64,000 nt of DNA from Naematelia aurantialba (Eukaryota > Basidiomycota > Tremellomycetes > Tremellales > Naemateliaceae). The stretch is from the NCBI GenBank assembly GCA_021527695.1, contig JAKFAO010000003.1, positions 186,001-250,000 on the forward strand, in the 5' to 3' direction. The notes under the pieces are model-generated. The model was not told where the DNA came from, ran no database searches, and worked only from the letters and a program-made list of their open reading frames with translations. Position 1 is the stretch's first letter, and each line of letters starts with the position of its first letter. Shown one piece after another: positions 46,844-64,000 of the stretch. A program made the translations under genes and the position numbers.

Positions 46844-47252
46844 TCTAGACTAGACTAGACGGTAGATCCGGAAGTTTCCGAAGGATGCATGAGCCGCTCT
46901 GTGTACCGCCGTGTACCACCGTGTACTGCCGTACTTGCCGTACTCGTGTGCATGCATGATGAAACTGGTTTCACACTACGAACAACCCCGATCCCACGGT
47001 CATCTCTCATCCCACGATCGAGCGCAATCTCCATCAACGCCAGCACCACAACCACCCCCGACTATGCACACCAGCCTACATCGTGCATACTGTACCCGTC
47101 GCCGCTCGGGCAAACTACAACAATACCCCGCGCCGGCTCATACACAGACGTCCTGGATAGCCCGGTCCACGCCACCAGTGAATCTCCCGAACGCACATGT
47201 CGGCGTCGTCCACGCGGGTACATGCAACTCGGCGGCTCTACCCGTCCATAGC
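46844..47252. other. Intergenic region between convergent genes
   Basis: A CTAGACTAGACTAGAC repetition follows the FRS1 stop (46845-46860), then GTGTACCGCCGTGTACCACC repetition (46903-46940). No gene recognised. Confidence 0.6.
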
Positions 47253-50200
47253 CTAGGCCCTCGCCCGCTCGCGCTCCGTCTTGACAGCTCGAAGCTCCTC
47301 GAGCCGCGCGCGCATCTTGGGCACCTCGAGCAACCTGTGTTCGAGCTCCTGTTTCTCTTCCTGCAGAGCCAGGCGCTTTTCCGCGTCGAGCTCCGTGCTG
47401 CTCCCGTCAGTCATGCCCACCCTTCCCCCTCCTGTTCAATGACCACCCTCCCCCCCCCCCAAGGCCCTGTAGCGCCCCGCTTCTTCTCGCAATCGCCCGT
47501 GGACGACAACAAGACAACAAGCAAACGATGAAGACCCGCGAACGAAAGACCACCCCGCAAAAGAACGACCAACATGCAAGACAGGCGGAAGGAAGACCCA
47601 CAAGACATAGCCGCCCATTCCATCGTACTGCAGTACCATCGAGTGGTACTTCCACAACGACGGCCGGTGAGAGACAGTCATGAGTGTTATGCCAAGATCT
47701 GCCAAGTCAGTACACCGTCACGCGGGAGCGTCCGTCCTCCCGCCGACGAGGAGAAGCAGGCGTGGATCGGATTGGACTCACCTGTCGCGTGATCGTACAT
47801 GACTTTCTCAATCTCCAGCGTAACCGCACTGGTGCACTCGTCCAAAATGGCATACTGTGAGGCTGTAAGTGTCTGCCAGACTGGACGACTGTCTGCCTGC
47901 ACGTGCAGCATATGCAATCACTGCACTCGTACGCGTACCTTTGGTTTATGGTAGAACAACCTCGCCATAGCGATGCGTTGCTTATCTCCGCCGCTTAGGG
48001 CATCCCTCCACTCCCTAATGGCTCCCCAACCTCCCTCTCGTTCCACAATTTGTCCCATTTCTACCACCTCCAAAATCCGAAACAGATCGTCGTCCGATAC
48101 CCCGCGAGCGAGCATCTCGTCATGCGAGTGTGGGTAGATGATCTGATCCCGAAGCGTTCCGGTGCAAAGGTAGGGCCGTTGAGGGATGTAGGTGAATTCC
48201 CGCGCCGGTGGCTTGTAGACTGTTCCTCCTAAATTGAGTGTTAGTTTCTTTCCAGATCCTGAAGGGCCAAAACATGCCGTATACTGGCCACAGACCGCCC
48301 AAGATGCGAAACAGGGAACTCTTGCCACCTGCACATCCAGTGAGCTTCGTCTCCCTTTCCTTGTTCAACTTGTCACCTACATCCGTTGGGTCCCACAACG
48401 AGCAAGTGTTTCTGACGCCTCATCAGCTCTGTACAGGACCAATCTCCGCTGTGGTCCCGACTCACCCCAGGCTCTACGTTGAAGCTCATCGACTTGACCA
48501 GCACATCGCCGTTAGGACTGATGAGTGGGACAGCATCGAAACGAATCTCCTCCGCTTCGATGACCTTTCCTCTCCTCTGTAGCACTGGACCACGCTCAGC
48601 AAATGCGAAAATATTCACACATCGCCACTCACTCTTGGCGTTATCTTCAGTTCCATTGCTGCTAACAAGCTTCTTCTGGTAATGGCCCGCCTTGACGTCG
48701 TCCATAGTATCGAGCAAGTCAGAGACCCGAGACGTGTATCCGGCGAGCTCTGCCAATTCCTGATCGTCATGAGCACACGCGTGTCACCTAGCTTCCCACC
48801 TTGTACGAGTACATGACTCGGCCAAACGCATCGCTAGACGATAAGAGCAATCTTCGGTTGGTGACAAAGCCTGCCTTGTTAGCCGATTTCAAAGGGGGAG
48901 TGGTCGTGTACCTTCTGTCCGGGACCCAAGATCTCCCGTGCTCATACCCAGAAGATTACCCGCAAACACCGGGATAGCGCATATACCCAACCCAAAACTG
49001 CCCCACAGCCACTTGATCACTCCTTCTTCCGCCATGCCGTGCCACACCCGGATGCGAAGTACTCGGTTAACATGCTTGACCAGGGCAAAGTATCCTCGTT
49101 CAATGACATTCTTCTCAAATTCCTCGCCATGATAAAGAGCCACCTCTTCTGCAGATTCAAGAAGTCGAGAATGGGTGAAGCGAAGCTCTCCCTCGAGCGT
49201 AGCTATTGGATGTCAGCAACAGCCAAGGGTGTCGGACGAAGCCAACCTTCGTGAGCTGCATATTGACCAAAAGGAGGTGTGATCGCTCGGACTGCTCTTG
49301 TCAGTTTAATCCACAGGGGAATTAGAGATGCTCACGCAAGCCGGCGCTCATCTGCACGGCGATGGTCAGGAGCACGAGTCCCTCTGCGCCAACATTTCGT
49401 GACAGCTGGTAATTATATAGGCTGCCCTGTCAGCTTTGGCAAACACGGGAGCTCACATGACATCCAGGACCGGCTTGGCTATATTCGAGTAGATCTCGGC
49501 AAGCTTATTTGAGAATTGTTGTATGTCTACGGTAATATACTGGTCTGGTGAGTACAGATCTTTTCACAACGAGCAGAACGTACTTGGTCGGCATTCCTGA
49601 TGCGGTCGTCCAAGTTCGCCAGCTTGTAGAACAATTGCTCGCCCGTTGCACTTTCCTTATCTATGCCCTTGTGATCGGTGGCGCCCGCTGGAGGATCCAG
49701 ATAAGTCCCAAGGGCATGTCTGGTCAAGCTTGAGAAGCGGTCAGTCGTTGACTGTTCCTCTCTGGGATGCGACCCACCGAGTACGATATGCTAAGCCCAG
49801 CTCAGACTGAAGATACTCGAGCATCGAGTTGGTGTATGTAGCGGGTATTGCCACAGCGATCCATCTGGCTAGATTTAGTAGGAATAGATGAGGCCGAGCG
49901 GTAACGAGACTTGATACGATCCTATACGAGTCAAATTGTGTTCATGGAACCAGGGTGTGGGTGGACGAACCGCCCATCTAAATCCGCGACATAGAGACTC
50001 AGCCCAGTTCGAGCAACGAGGAACGCAGAGTGCAGTGCTAGCATGGCCGCTTCCCGTGATCGCAGACTCGGGATCACAATCCGCAGCAGACGCTTCAGCT
50101 TGGCGTGGAAGAGGGGATCCGACACGGATGCTTTGCGCTTTTTGGGATCTTAACGTGAGTGTGATCCAAAATCTATCAGGCTCACCTTCTTTGCCCTTAC

Positions 50201-50429
50201 GCTTCCCACTCTGCCGGGTATCTACCTTGACACCTCTCCCAGTGAGGGCGAGGGCAGTAGTGCCAATGCAATAGGCGACAAATCCAGCAGTGAGAAACCG
50301 CTGGATGAGTGGTCGATGCCTTAGATAGATCTCTAGGAGCACACGGATGCGGGCACGCAGAGCCCTCACATGCTGATTCGCCGCCGTCTGCTTCAAGAGG
50401 ACTCTGATATCTGGTGGTCGAGAAGACAT
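47253..50429 (-). CDS. PXA2: Peroxisomal fatty-acid ABC half-transporter (ABCD family, Pxa1/Pxa2 type)
   Basis: A multi-exon minus-strand gene from ATG 50429 ([20 protein letters not shown]) to a TAG at 47253. The membrane domain includes [39 protein letters not shown] and [20 protein letters not shown]. The ABCD-type EEA-like loop region follows ([20 protein letters not shown]). The nucleotide-binding domain is complete. Walker A is [20 protein letters not shown], split by an intron with donor [26 protein letters not shown] holds the Q-loop. [15 protein letters not shown] is the signature, [11 protein letters not shown] the Walker B and [16 protein letters not shown] the H-loop. The tail is a coiled coil ([20 protein letters not shown]) as in Pxa2. 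Family dimers import long-chain acyl-CoA into peroxisomes. PXA1 versus PXA2 is not certain, and some exon ends are not fixed. Confidence 0.88.
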
Positions 50430-51234
50430 GATGCCTAAAGAGTTGCAACCTGCACAAAGCAAAACAGAGCGACGAGGGGGGAATACAAGCTCCGTAATGA
50501 CCGGCTACGCGGGAGCAATTACCCGGAAGCTATCCTCCACGGGGATGAACGTGAATCTAATGTTAGCAGCTACGCACTCGAGAAGCTATGAACAGAGCAT
50601 TTTCAGTCGAGCAGCACTACCTCGTAGGCAGCGCTGGCACCAAGATGGAGCAAGGGGCTAGTACGACGGCAGGCGGCTAGGACGAGTGCAAGCCAGACAA
50701 CGCCACAAAGGGTTTGCCACAAATTCACGCGTCAGTGGCAAATATCGAAGTAGTCTGAAGCGTGTCATTCATATAGGGTGTCGGTCAGCCTTGAGAGCAG
50801 TCTGGGACTCGCGCTCTTTACTTGATCAATACTCTCTCAGCTTGGTCAATGCTGCTGTTGCTGCTGATATGCTGCCCAGTTGCGGATGAATGAATATTCA
50901 ATGCTTTGGCCGTCGCGCAGTGGTCGCCCTAAAGATTTACCCATCGAACAAAGCGCCGCCTCGGTCATCGCCGAGCGCGAGCACCCAAATCCTCCACCAT
51001 CTCCTTGCTTCCTTCTCCTCTGCCTTTTATCTTCTCTTCTACAGTCTGTCATCGTTCTGTTGGTGGTGGTGAGATCAGCATTCTCTAGGCAAGAGGTGCG
51101 GCACTGAGCTTCAGTGCTGAGCCGTGAACCTATTAAGGGACACAGAAACTCGTAGTCCTGCGACTGAGTCATCCCTCGATCGTTGCCTCCACCCAAAACT
51201 TGCGCGGCTTCGGGCACGACTGCTCGTAGACATC
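50430..51234. other. Divergent intergenic region between two ABC transporter genes
   Basis: About 0.8 kb between opposite starts. No gene seen. A pyrimidine-rich stretch (about 50995-51055) precedes the Ycf1-like gene by about 200 bp. It probably contains both promoters. Confidence 0.5.
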
Positions 51235-56604
<5,370 letters not shown>

Positions 56605-57308
56605 GCGGGGTGGAGATGCCACGCAGACTCGGTCCAGAGGTACGAGGTGGAATACTGTATTCTTGCTTCCCGGGCGGGCTTGGCGTCTGCCATGGGTCCT
56701 GGACTGCTTCTGCCTCTTGTGCACTGAGTTTCTGATTAGTCGGATCTGCCTCTGAGATGCTATACATGTTGATTTTCACTATGGCGAGCGCTTTTGGATA
56801 CCGAGACTGATAGACCGGGTTTCTGACCGCCATGACTGCAAGTACAACTGCCCCGGCGAGACGGGCAAGAACAACCAACGGCTAGCCAACAAAGGACGAG
56901 AGATAGAGATAGAGGTATGAATACAGTAGCGTACACTGGACGTCGGATTGACGACCACTACAACGACCACGACACGATCACGACCGAATGGGCCGTGACT
57001 AGCCCAAGACATGACAGCGGCCGTGCGGGCTACACCTCCCGCGACACGAGACACGAGGCCGTTAACCGAGAGAATGGAACAGCCACAATCACCCTGACAA
57101 CACGACAACACGACAACACGACAACACGACAACACGACAACACGACAACACCGCAACACCGCAACATCACAAAACCACAACATCACAACATCACAACATC
57201 ACAACACCCCAACACCACACCACAACCACGACCATCCGAGCATCTGAAGGCCAGCACCACCTGACGACCAGAACGAGAGTCGTGGCAGACCGCGGCGTGC
57301 CTGTACGA
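56605..57308. other. Intergenic region with ACAACACG repeats
   Basis: Between convergent gene ends. It contains an ACAACACG octamer array and ACAACATC variants (about 57095-57215). No gene recognised. Confidence 0.7.
57095..57215. repeat. ACAACACG / ACAACATC tandem array
   Basis: About 13 units of 8-9 bp, changing from ACAACACG to CAACACCG to CAACATCA along the array. Confidence 0.92.
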
Positions 57309-59781
57309 CTAGTCTTTATGCCGGCTTATCTTTTCGACGCCAGCGGCGCTGCTGGTGGATCTGCTCGCGTCAGCGGTGCCCGACCTTGAAAGGCGGCCAC
57401 GCAGGCAGGAGGTAGAGGGGAGGCAAGCGACACGAGAGAAGGTAACAAGCAGGAGGTGAGAAGAAGGCTACAAAGCAGGCAAGAGGCAAGATAAGAGGTA
57501 ACAAGCAGGAGGGGAGAAGAAGGCTACAGGAGGCAAGAGGGAGGAGCGCACCTGAACCGCGTTGCCAGCTCCTCTTCCTCCTCGTCTGTAGAGTCGTTCT
57601 CGTCGTCATTCTCGTCGCCGTCCCCGTCCCCGTCGCCGTCGCCGTCCCCGTCCCCATCTTCGTCTTCGTCTTCGTCTTCGTCATCGTCATCTTCAGCGTC
57701 GTCATCACTGTGGCGTGTACTTGACCGCCGCCGCCGACGAGACTGGGGTATCGTCCCACCCATCCCCATCCCATTCCCCTTCCCCATACCCATACTGTCC
57801 CCAAATACGTCTCCCCTTCCCCCGCCCTCTCCACTACCGATCCCTTTGCCATTGCCATTGCCATTGCCGTTGCCGCTGCCGTTGCCGCTGCTGTTGGGCA
57901 CATTGATAGGCTCTGTATGTTTCTCCATCCGGCTCATGGCCGGGCTGACCACCTCTGTGTGTTTCTCAAACTCAGGCTCCGAGTCTGACAGAGGCGGAAC
58001 ACGGATCGCCGTGGTGTCCGTATGCTTGCCGGGGATATTGATGCTGATTGCCTCGGGGCGCTGCGCGACTGGCGACCCGGGTGACGTCGGGGATGTAAGT
58101 GACGCCGAGGAAGTGCCTGATGTCGACGGGGCTTCCGAAACGTGAATGACAGGTGTCACCAGCTGCTCGGATATGGTGATGTGTGGCGGGGGTGGGATCG
58201 TGCGGCCGGCTCTGGGGGTGGCGGTTGCCGAGGTAGGCTGTCCTGCCGCTGGGTCCTCAGGCAACGAGGAAGACAAGCTGCTCGAGAACGCCGTGCTGCT
58301 GTTCCCCTCCGTCTCGCCTCGCCCCTCTCCCCCTCGTTCTCCATCTGGCTCTGGTGCTTGTTCCTGTTCCTGTTCCAGCTCTCGCTGGCGCTGCCGTTCC
58401 CGCTCTGCGCGTTGACGCTCTTCTCGCCGCCGCCTTACCCACTCCATCCCACTGCCGTCCTCGTCGTCTGTTCCTCCACGAGCATCGATGGTGCGCACAC
58501 TCCCGACGCCGCCGCCACTGCGTCCATGTCCCCACTCGACAAACGCAGGCTCCATGCGCGCCTGCCGCTCTTTCTCGCGCGCAGCAGCTTCGGCAGCCTC
58601 GGACGCCCGGCGCGAGCCGTAGATCCGCCCGTTCAGCATCCGCACCGGTTGCGGGGAGGACCCGAATGGCGCACTGGCGGGCTCGAGCGACGAGTTGCGC
58701 CGGTGGCCAGACGTGGTTGGGCTGCCTGCGCCTGGCGACAACGAGCCGGCCGAGGACGAGGGGGAGAGCAGGCTCGAGGTGCCTGAGAACGACGAGCGTT
58801 CGCCCAGCATCGACCGTTTGCGCTCCGTCTCGCTCGAGGACCGGAATGGCGAGCTAGGCGTGTCAGCCTACACGCCGTGTTGACAATCCAAGACAATCAG
58901 GTATAAAGAGGCAGGGTGCGAGAGTGAGACTGAAGCTGGACTGCAGGGGCTAGAGGATCTGCTGCGTCTAACGTAGAGATGGGCTGGCTTTTGGTGCTTG
59001 GTGCTTGGTGCTTGGGGCTTGTGGAGTGGGTATTGGCGCCCGAGCTTGGTAGTGCAGACAGAGTGTAGACGTACGATCCTATGAATCCGCCTGTACTGAC
59101 GCTCTTTTTGAGCGGCGCGCCGCCCTCGCCAAACGTGTCCTCCTTGTCCTTGGTGTCCTTTGCCGACGACGACACGCCGAGGAGTTTCTTGGTGCCCTTC
59201 CAGCTGCCGCTCATCATGTGTTTGCTCCATGACCTGCCGCGCTTGTGGCCGTCCACCCCCTCGTCGTCCTCTCCGCCGCTGCCGCCGTCGTCGTACATTT
59301 CGTCAATCTCATCGTCTGCGAGCGCCTGGTCGTTGTCGTCTCTGCTGCCGGCGGGGGCGACACCTGCGGCGCCGGCGCCGAGAGGTGATCCGGGGATCTC
59401 GATGCTGCGCGAGACCGAGGCGTCTTCCTCGACGGTGGGCTTCCACACGACGTTCTGCCCCGTCGAGAGGGAGCGCGGGCGGCGCGGATCAGGCAGCGGT
59501 GCGAAGCGGATACGGGGGTGGGCGGCCGTGCTGGGGCTGGGGCTGACGAGGGGCGGCGAGGGCAGGAAGGGGGAGGTGGGTGTGACGGGGGACTCGGCCT
59601 CGCTGGACCGGCGGGGCAGACCGACCGTGCTGCTGATGGGCGAGGGGGGCGCAGACTCCCTCCGCAGCGAGTTGAGCAGGATCCCTCCCGTCGGTGCCGA
59701 CACGGCGGTCAGCGACGACGGGTTGGGCGGGATCAGCAGCGACGGGATGAGCGGCGACGACGACGACGACGTCAGAGACAT
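57309..59781 (-). CDS. Large disordered Ser-rich protein of unknown function
   Basis: Three exons (59075-59781, 57552-58853 and 57309-57384) join in phase to 694 residues. It begins MSLTSSSSSPLIPSLLIPPN and contains many Ser-Pro sites (ESPVTPTSPFLPSPPLVSPS). More conserved-looking islands are PRIRFAPLPDPRRPRSLSTG, RSWSKHMMSGSWKGTKKLLG, PVRMLNGRIYGSRRASEA and RMEPAFVEWGHG. A Glu/Arg/Gln-rich helix (RRRREERQRAERERQRQREL), an Asn-Gly run and an Asp-rich run (DDDDEDEDEDEDGDGDG) follow. No catalytic domain or membrane span. The islands RMLNGRIYG and EFVEWG look like those of an uncharacterised basidiomycete family. The many Ser-Pro sites suggest phosphorylation. Function unknown. Confidence 0.72.
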
Positions 59782-61122
59782 GCTACGGGTACGCGCGCTG
59801 CCGGGCGGGGGAATGCGTGCTGGTGGGCGACACGACGGGTGCTGGGTGCTGGGTGCTGGATCAAGTGGATGGCAGTGGATGGGCGGTCAATCCGCAGTGG
59901 GCGGTGCGTCACCGAGGGCCGTTTGCCAAGCTGCGGCAATTGCGTCGAGATAGTGTGGTTTTTCTTCCGCTGTCCAGCCCGAGTGCTGGGTGGTGCGATG
60001 GGTGCTGAAAATACCGCACCGGCCTTGGCACGCAGCGCGGCACTGCGGCGTGCTGGACGTTGCAGTGTCGTGGATGGTCGAATGGCAGGAAACAAAACTT
60101 GGAGTGTGGTGAGAGTGGTGCGTGAGTGGGTGCTCCCGGTGAGAGACGCCGGTCCACGCGTAATAGCCGGGGGGGGGGAAGGAAGATGTCGTTCCGCGTT
60201 GGCGGCTTTTGGCGGATGATGGCAGACGGCGACGGCGGCGACGGCAGCGACGGCACCGGCAGCGATGGCGATGGCGATGGCGATGACGGCAGCGATGGCG
60301 ATGCCGGTGGTCAAGAGGACACGGCCAGGGCCAGCCAGCGGATGCAGTAGTGCACCACAGTCAAAACGTGTGCTGGAGAGGCGAGACCCAATAAAAAAAA
60401 CGAGGCGGAATGCCAAGCCAAAGCCAAAAAACGCAGGTAGATCACTTTTTGGGTGGACCCTTTGTGACCCTCGCAACCCTCGTAACCCTGAAAGACCAAA
60501 TGGCAGCCATGGGCCCGGTCCAGACTGTTGCGACTGGTTGCGAGATCCCAGCGATGAGCACGTCCACACCGAGACCCAGCAGAGTGCAGGAGTACAGGAC
60601 ACGGCAGTGAAGAGGACAGAAGGGGTGACGAGAGGAGCGGCAGAGGCAGAGCGCGTGCGTGTCGAGATCGAGACCGCGTCGCTGCGTTCCAGACTTGGGC
60701 TCTTGATCTGTGTGTGATGGCCCATCTGCACTGATGCATTGTCTGATGCTGAGGCTGCTTCCCTGATGCTGATGCTGATGCTGATGCTGATGCTGATGCT
60801 GATGCTGATGCTGATGCTGATGCTGATGCTGATGCTGATGCTGATGCTGATGCTGATGCTCTGATACGACGCTGATGCTGTGCTCTATAAACCTCATCAC
60901 TCCATACATAGACATAAACAGTGACACGATAAACAGTCGTACAGGTCGTTAATGCATCCGACAATCATCACCACGATGCAAGCGTCTCACCCGCCATCGC
61001 TCATAAACCACGCCGATTCGCCTCAAGGCTGGATTCAAGACGGTCCCTCAAGGCAACTCGCCCAGTCGACTCGATCCCGGTTTGCTCTTGAGACGAGCCC
61101 ATCCCTTGCTCAAGGGCCCCTA
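59782..61122. other. Intergenic region with hexanucleotide repeats
   Basis: About 1.3 kb between the Ser-rich protein start and the exchanger stop, both on the minus strand. It holds GGCGACGGC / GATGGC repeats (about 60225-60310) and a CTGATG array (60763-60860). The long His-Gln and Ala-Ser frames there come from the repeat. No gene recognised. Confidence 0.7.
60763..60860. repeat. (CTGATG)n hexanucleotide microsatellite, about 16 copies
   Basis: A perfect CTGATG array followed by degenerate copies. It is intergenic, about 260 bp downstream of the exchanger stop. Confidence 0.97.
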
Positions 61123-64000
61123 TCAAGCCCACCACTTGCTCAGAGCGACCTGGAATCCCAAGCCCACCTCGCTCACCCCATCTGCCGATGCAGCATCCAC
61201 CATGAAGCTCGGGTCCATGCGCACCTCGGTACCTGGGTCGCCCTGCGAGCGAGGCGGCGCAAAGTAGAAGCCGAGTACGAGGACAATGTATCTAGACCCG
61301 TGTGTCAGCGGCAGTCTCTCGTACCTCTCTCGTCGTTCATACTGCGCTCAGCTCCACGGCGTCGCTCATTTCCATGACACGCTCGCAGTTCATACGGCGC
61401 TCAGCTCTACGGCATCGCTCATCTCCATGAGACGCTCGTCGTTCACACTTCACACGTCTCTCCTCAACCACCAAGCGATTCGTCCACCAACCAGAAACAC
61501 TCACGCAAGCACGAGGATAGAGCCGCGGTGGTAATTCGACCTAGCCTCGATATAGGTATACGTCAAGAGGAAGATGGAGAGGATGATGGCGATCACGTCC
61601 CAGCGCGGGAAGATCAGTCTACATGACGTATCAGCCGTAGTTTAGTCGTGGTTTTCTCAGCGCGGGGCAAGATGGTCATTGGGGTAGGAACGGAGCGTAG
61701 GCTGGGTGTTCCACTCACGTAAACGTGTCGACCAACTCGCCCATCTTTCCAGGATCGTACAGCGCGCTAAAGGCCACCATGGCTGGAATCTGCAAGAGAC
61801 AGACCTGCAGCGCGTACGCCGAGCCAATCTCCATGCTGCGTTACGTCAGCAGTGCCAGTGCCAGTGTCAGAGCCAGTGTCGCTCCGGGTCCAGTGGGAGG
61901 GCCAGGGAGGCGCCAGAAGAGGCAGCTCGAGAAGTAGCATGTCCCGTAGGAGACGACGTGGGTGAGGCGTCACAAGTAGGAGACGACGTGGGTGAGACGG
62001 CTCAGGCAGGAGACACGAGGATGAGACGTCAGGCAGGAGCAAGAAACTCACGACAGCGCGATATTCCCATTCATCGCAAAACTCATCGCGTTCATAAACT
62101 CCGTCGTGTTCGGCACGAGCGCAAAGAGCGTCAACCCGAGAAACTTTTCCTCGAGTCCCGAACCCTGCATGACGACGTCGACCACATCGACGAGGATCTC
62201 TGAGGGGAGTGTATGTCAGCTGATGATCGTTTCGGGCTCTGGCAAAAGTGCCGGGGAGAGGGACAACGGGTGTGGAGAACCCCAGAGGGAGAGAGAGAAT
62301 GGTCACAGTGCGGGAGAGGGAGAACGGAGTGGAGAACGGGAGAGGGATAGCGAGAACGGCAACAGAGCAGGAAGGGAGAACGGGTGTGAGAATCGGAGAG
62401 AGAACGGCATTTGGACAGAGTCGCTCCACTCACCCGCTATGATCGCGTACAACAGCGTACACGCCAACAACACACCCGTACTGACGCCTCGATTCCAGCT
62501 TGGCGCCTCGTGTCCGCCCGCCTCGCCGTCTTCCTCGCCGCCACCCCCGGCTGCACCGTGCGCCTGGCCCTGCGCATGCGCCCCCTCGCCGCCCGCCCCT
62601 GCGCCATTTGCACTCGCCGGGCGCCGCTGGGCCGACCCACCGTGGCTGCCGGCACCCACGATGCTCCCCTGATGCCGCAGTGCGGAAACTGTCGCAACCG
62701 CGACCGCACGGGTAAAGTCTTCAGTCGTCAGGGTGCTTGGAAGGCGAATCGGCGTGATCTGCGGATTCTTCATGTCCCTATCGACAGAGTCGAGGAACGG
62801 CGTGTACCCCGCCGGCAGGTCGTATGCATTGCTCGCCGCTCGCGCCTGGCCTTGCAACAGCCCTTGGCCGTGGCCGTGCCCTTGCACTGGCACCTGTGCT
62901 TGTGCTGACATGTGTGCTTGCCCTTGGATCTGGGCTTCCTCGTCGATGGGTGGCGGGACGCGCAGCGTGCCCCCCTGCGACGCGGCTGATGTCGGCGGCC
63001 TGTGCAGAGGGAAAATATGCTGCATCACCGCTTGCGGCGTGACGCCCCGAGTGTATACCGCCCCTGGCCGCTGGGACGGGTGTATCCCAGCCATCTCGTC
63101 GACTTTCATCAACTGTTGCGGGTTCTGCCAGATCTGCGATGCGTGCGTTCGAAGCGAGAACCAAAGACCGATGAGGTACGACTACAGCACTTAGCATCGC
63201 CAGGGGGAGAGTGGGAGGCAGGAGCAAGGCAGGAAGCACGACGAGGGACGAGAGACGGCGACTCACAAAGAGCAGGATGGCCGCACATGCATACATGAGC
63301 GTCTTGACTTGATCCTGGTAGAAAGGGTCGCTGGCAGGATCCGGGTGCTCATAGTAACAGTGATTGCATTGCCACGCTGCGTCTGCCGCGATCGTCCAAT
63401 TACCGCCTTTGGGCTCGGGACACCCCTCGCAATGCAACTCAAACTGCGGGCAGTCAGCGCATCCGCAAACGCATCCGCATCCGCATCCGCAAACGCATCG
63501 CATCCACTCACTGTTCCATATGTTTGGTAGAACAGAGTCGGGGTAAGTGTCCCGATGATCGCCATGATGAGCATTGTGCTCGTCACTCCTGCCGACTTGG
63601 CGTTGAATTTCTGCTCTTTGCGCTTCAGAGCACCTGAACACATACTCGCCCCAGGCATGAGGAGCACGCCAGCGAGGATGGAGCCGACGATACTTCCTTC
63701 CACGAGACGGCCCTTGCCCTGCATCAGCGCAATGGCGTACAGGATAATCTCAATGATCGACCCAAATGTCGCATTGATCACCGCGCCCATACCGATCGAG
63801 CTTTGCGCCGAGATGGACGCGACAGCCATCCCGATAAAGTACGACAAGGGAATGACAGATGCGAGCGCGAGGGTGAATATGAGCGCAGGCGACGTGATGA
63901 TTCTGACAAACGGAGTCGGTATGTGGCCGTGCTCGATGCCGTGCTCAACCCGGGGCAGGATGAGTAGCCCGTCTATGATGGTGAAGAAGACCAGCGGGAC
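61123..64000 (-). CDS. VNX1: Vacuolar cation/H+ exchanger, VNX1/CAX type (5' partial)
   Basis: The gene runs off the right edge, so its N-terminus is missing. From right to left: VPLVFFTIIDGLLILPRVEH, ALASVIPLSYFIGMAVASIS and the first CaCA repeat motif GMGAVINATFGSIIEIILYA, then GSIVGSILAGVLLMPGASM. A Cys-rich loop follows (FELHCEGCPEPKGG, WQCNHCYYEHPDP), then VKTLMYACAAILLF and SYLIGLWFSLRTHASQIW, then a long Gln/Ala/Gly-rich cytosolic insert. The second repeat half has GLEEKFLGLTLFALVPNTTE and FMNAMSFAMNGNIALSMEIG, and then FPRWDVIAIILSIFLLTYTY. The stop is at 61123 after QVALSKWWA. The loop with HCxxC and CxHC plus the long insert separates this group from short Vcx1 Ca2+/H+ exchangers; yeast Vnx1 exchanges Na+ or K+ for H+ at the vacuole. 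Ion specificity here is inference. Confidence 0.88.
63463..63501. repeat. GCATCC / GCAAAC repeats in an intron of the exchanger gene
   Basis: Hexamer units fill most of the short intron between the exons encoding FYQTYGT and FELHCEGC. Confidence 0.85.

Noticed and set aside
60311..60964. Ala-Ser and His-Gln frames over the CTGATG array
   Set aside because: Repeat-derived frames with no support on either side.

Overview
This window is nuclear DNA of a fungus, most likely a basidiomycetous yeast of the Tremellomycetes, perhaps Trichosporonales. The placement is inference. It rests on GC-rich, densely packed genes, many short GT-AG introns (mostly 45-110 nt), and proteins such as a Clr2-type silencing factor, a VNX1-type exchanger, subunit f/g ATP synthase proteins and Pho88. 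There is no operon structure, CRISPR array, phage or transposon, and no rRNA or tRNA gene that I could see. Nearly every gene had to be rebuilt across introns. Exon joins come from reading frame, splice signals and recognisable family motifs.

Layout. 0-9 kb: tail of an unknown gene; an NAD(P)-dependent epimerase-like protein (-); ATP synthase subunit f (ATP17, -) head-to-head with the GTP/GDP carrier GGC1 (+); acetyl-CoA acetyltransferase with a presequence (ERG10, +). 9-23 kb: a Ser/Thr-rich single-pass membrane protein; mitochondrial ribosomal protein mL49; a conserved fungal protein of unknown function; omega-amidase NIT3 (-); an unresolved ORF region; a small GPI-anchored-like protein (-); a mitochondrial-type short-chain dehydrogenase (-). 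24-36 kb: uL14m (-) head-to-head with a Clr2-type silencing protein; RsfS-type ribosome silencing factor; an ER protein disulfide isomerase (-) head-to-head with RPL5; a DUF3253-like protein (-); a second GPI-like protein (+). 36-47 kb: DHHC palmitoyltransferase (-) head-to-head with a Rud3-type golgin; Pho88/Snd3 (-) head-to-head with ATP synthase subunit g (ATP20); cytosolic Phe-tRNA synthetase beta (FRS1). 47-64 kb: peroxisomal ABCD half-transporter (-) head-to-head with a Ycf1-like ABCC transporter; a disordered Ser-rich protein (-); the C-terminal part of a VNX1-type cation/H+ exchanger running off the right edge (-).

Themes. Mitochondrial functions are prominent: ATP17, ATP20, GGC1, mL49, uL14m, RsfS, probably ERG10 and the SDR. 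RsfS proteins act by binding uL14, and the genes for both lie about 3 kb apart here. ER, Golgi and vacuole trafficking genes form a second group (PDI, Pho88, DHHC enzyme, golgin, Ycf1, Vnx1). Many tandem repeats are present, and a striking share of them sit inside introns rather than between genes. I found no convincing undescribed multi-gene system. The best leads are the uL14m/RsfS proximity, the two small GPI-like proteins, the conserved unknown gene at 12.4-14.3 kb, a DUF3253-like gene in a fungus, and the intronic repeats, including complementary homopolymer tracts in two introns of GGC1.
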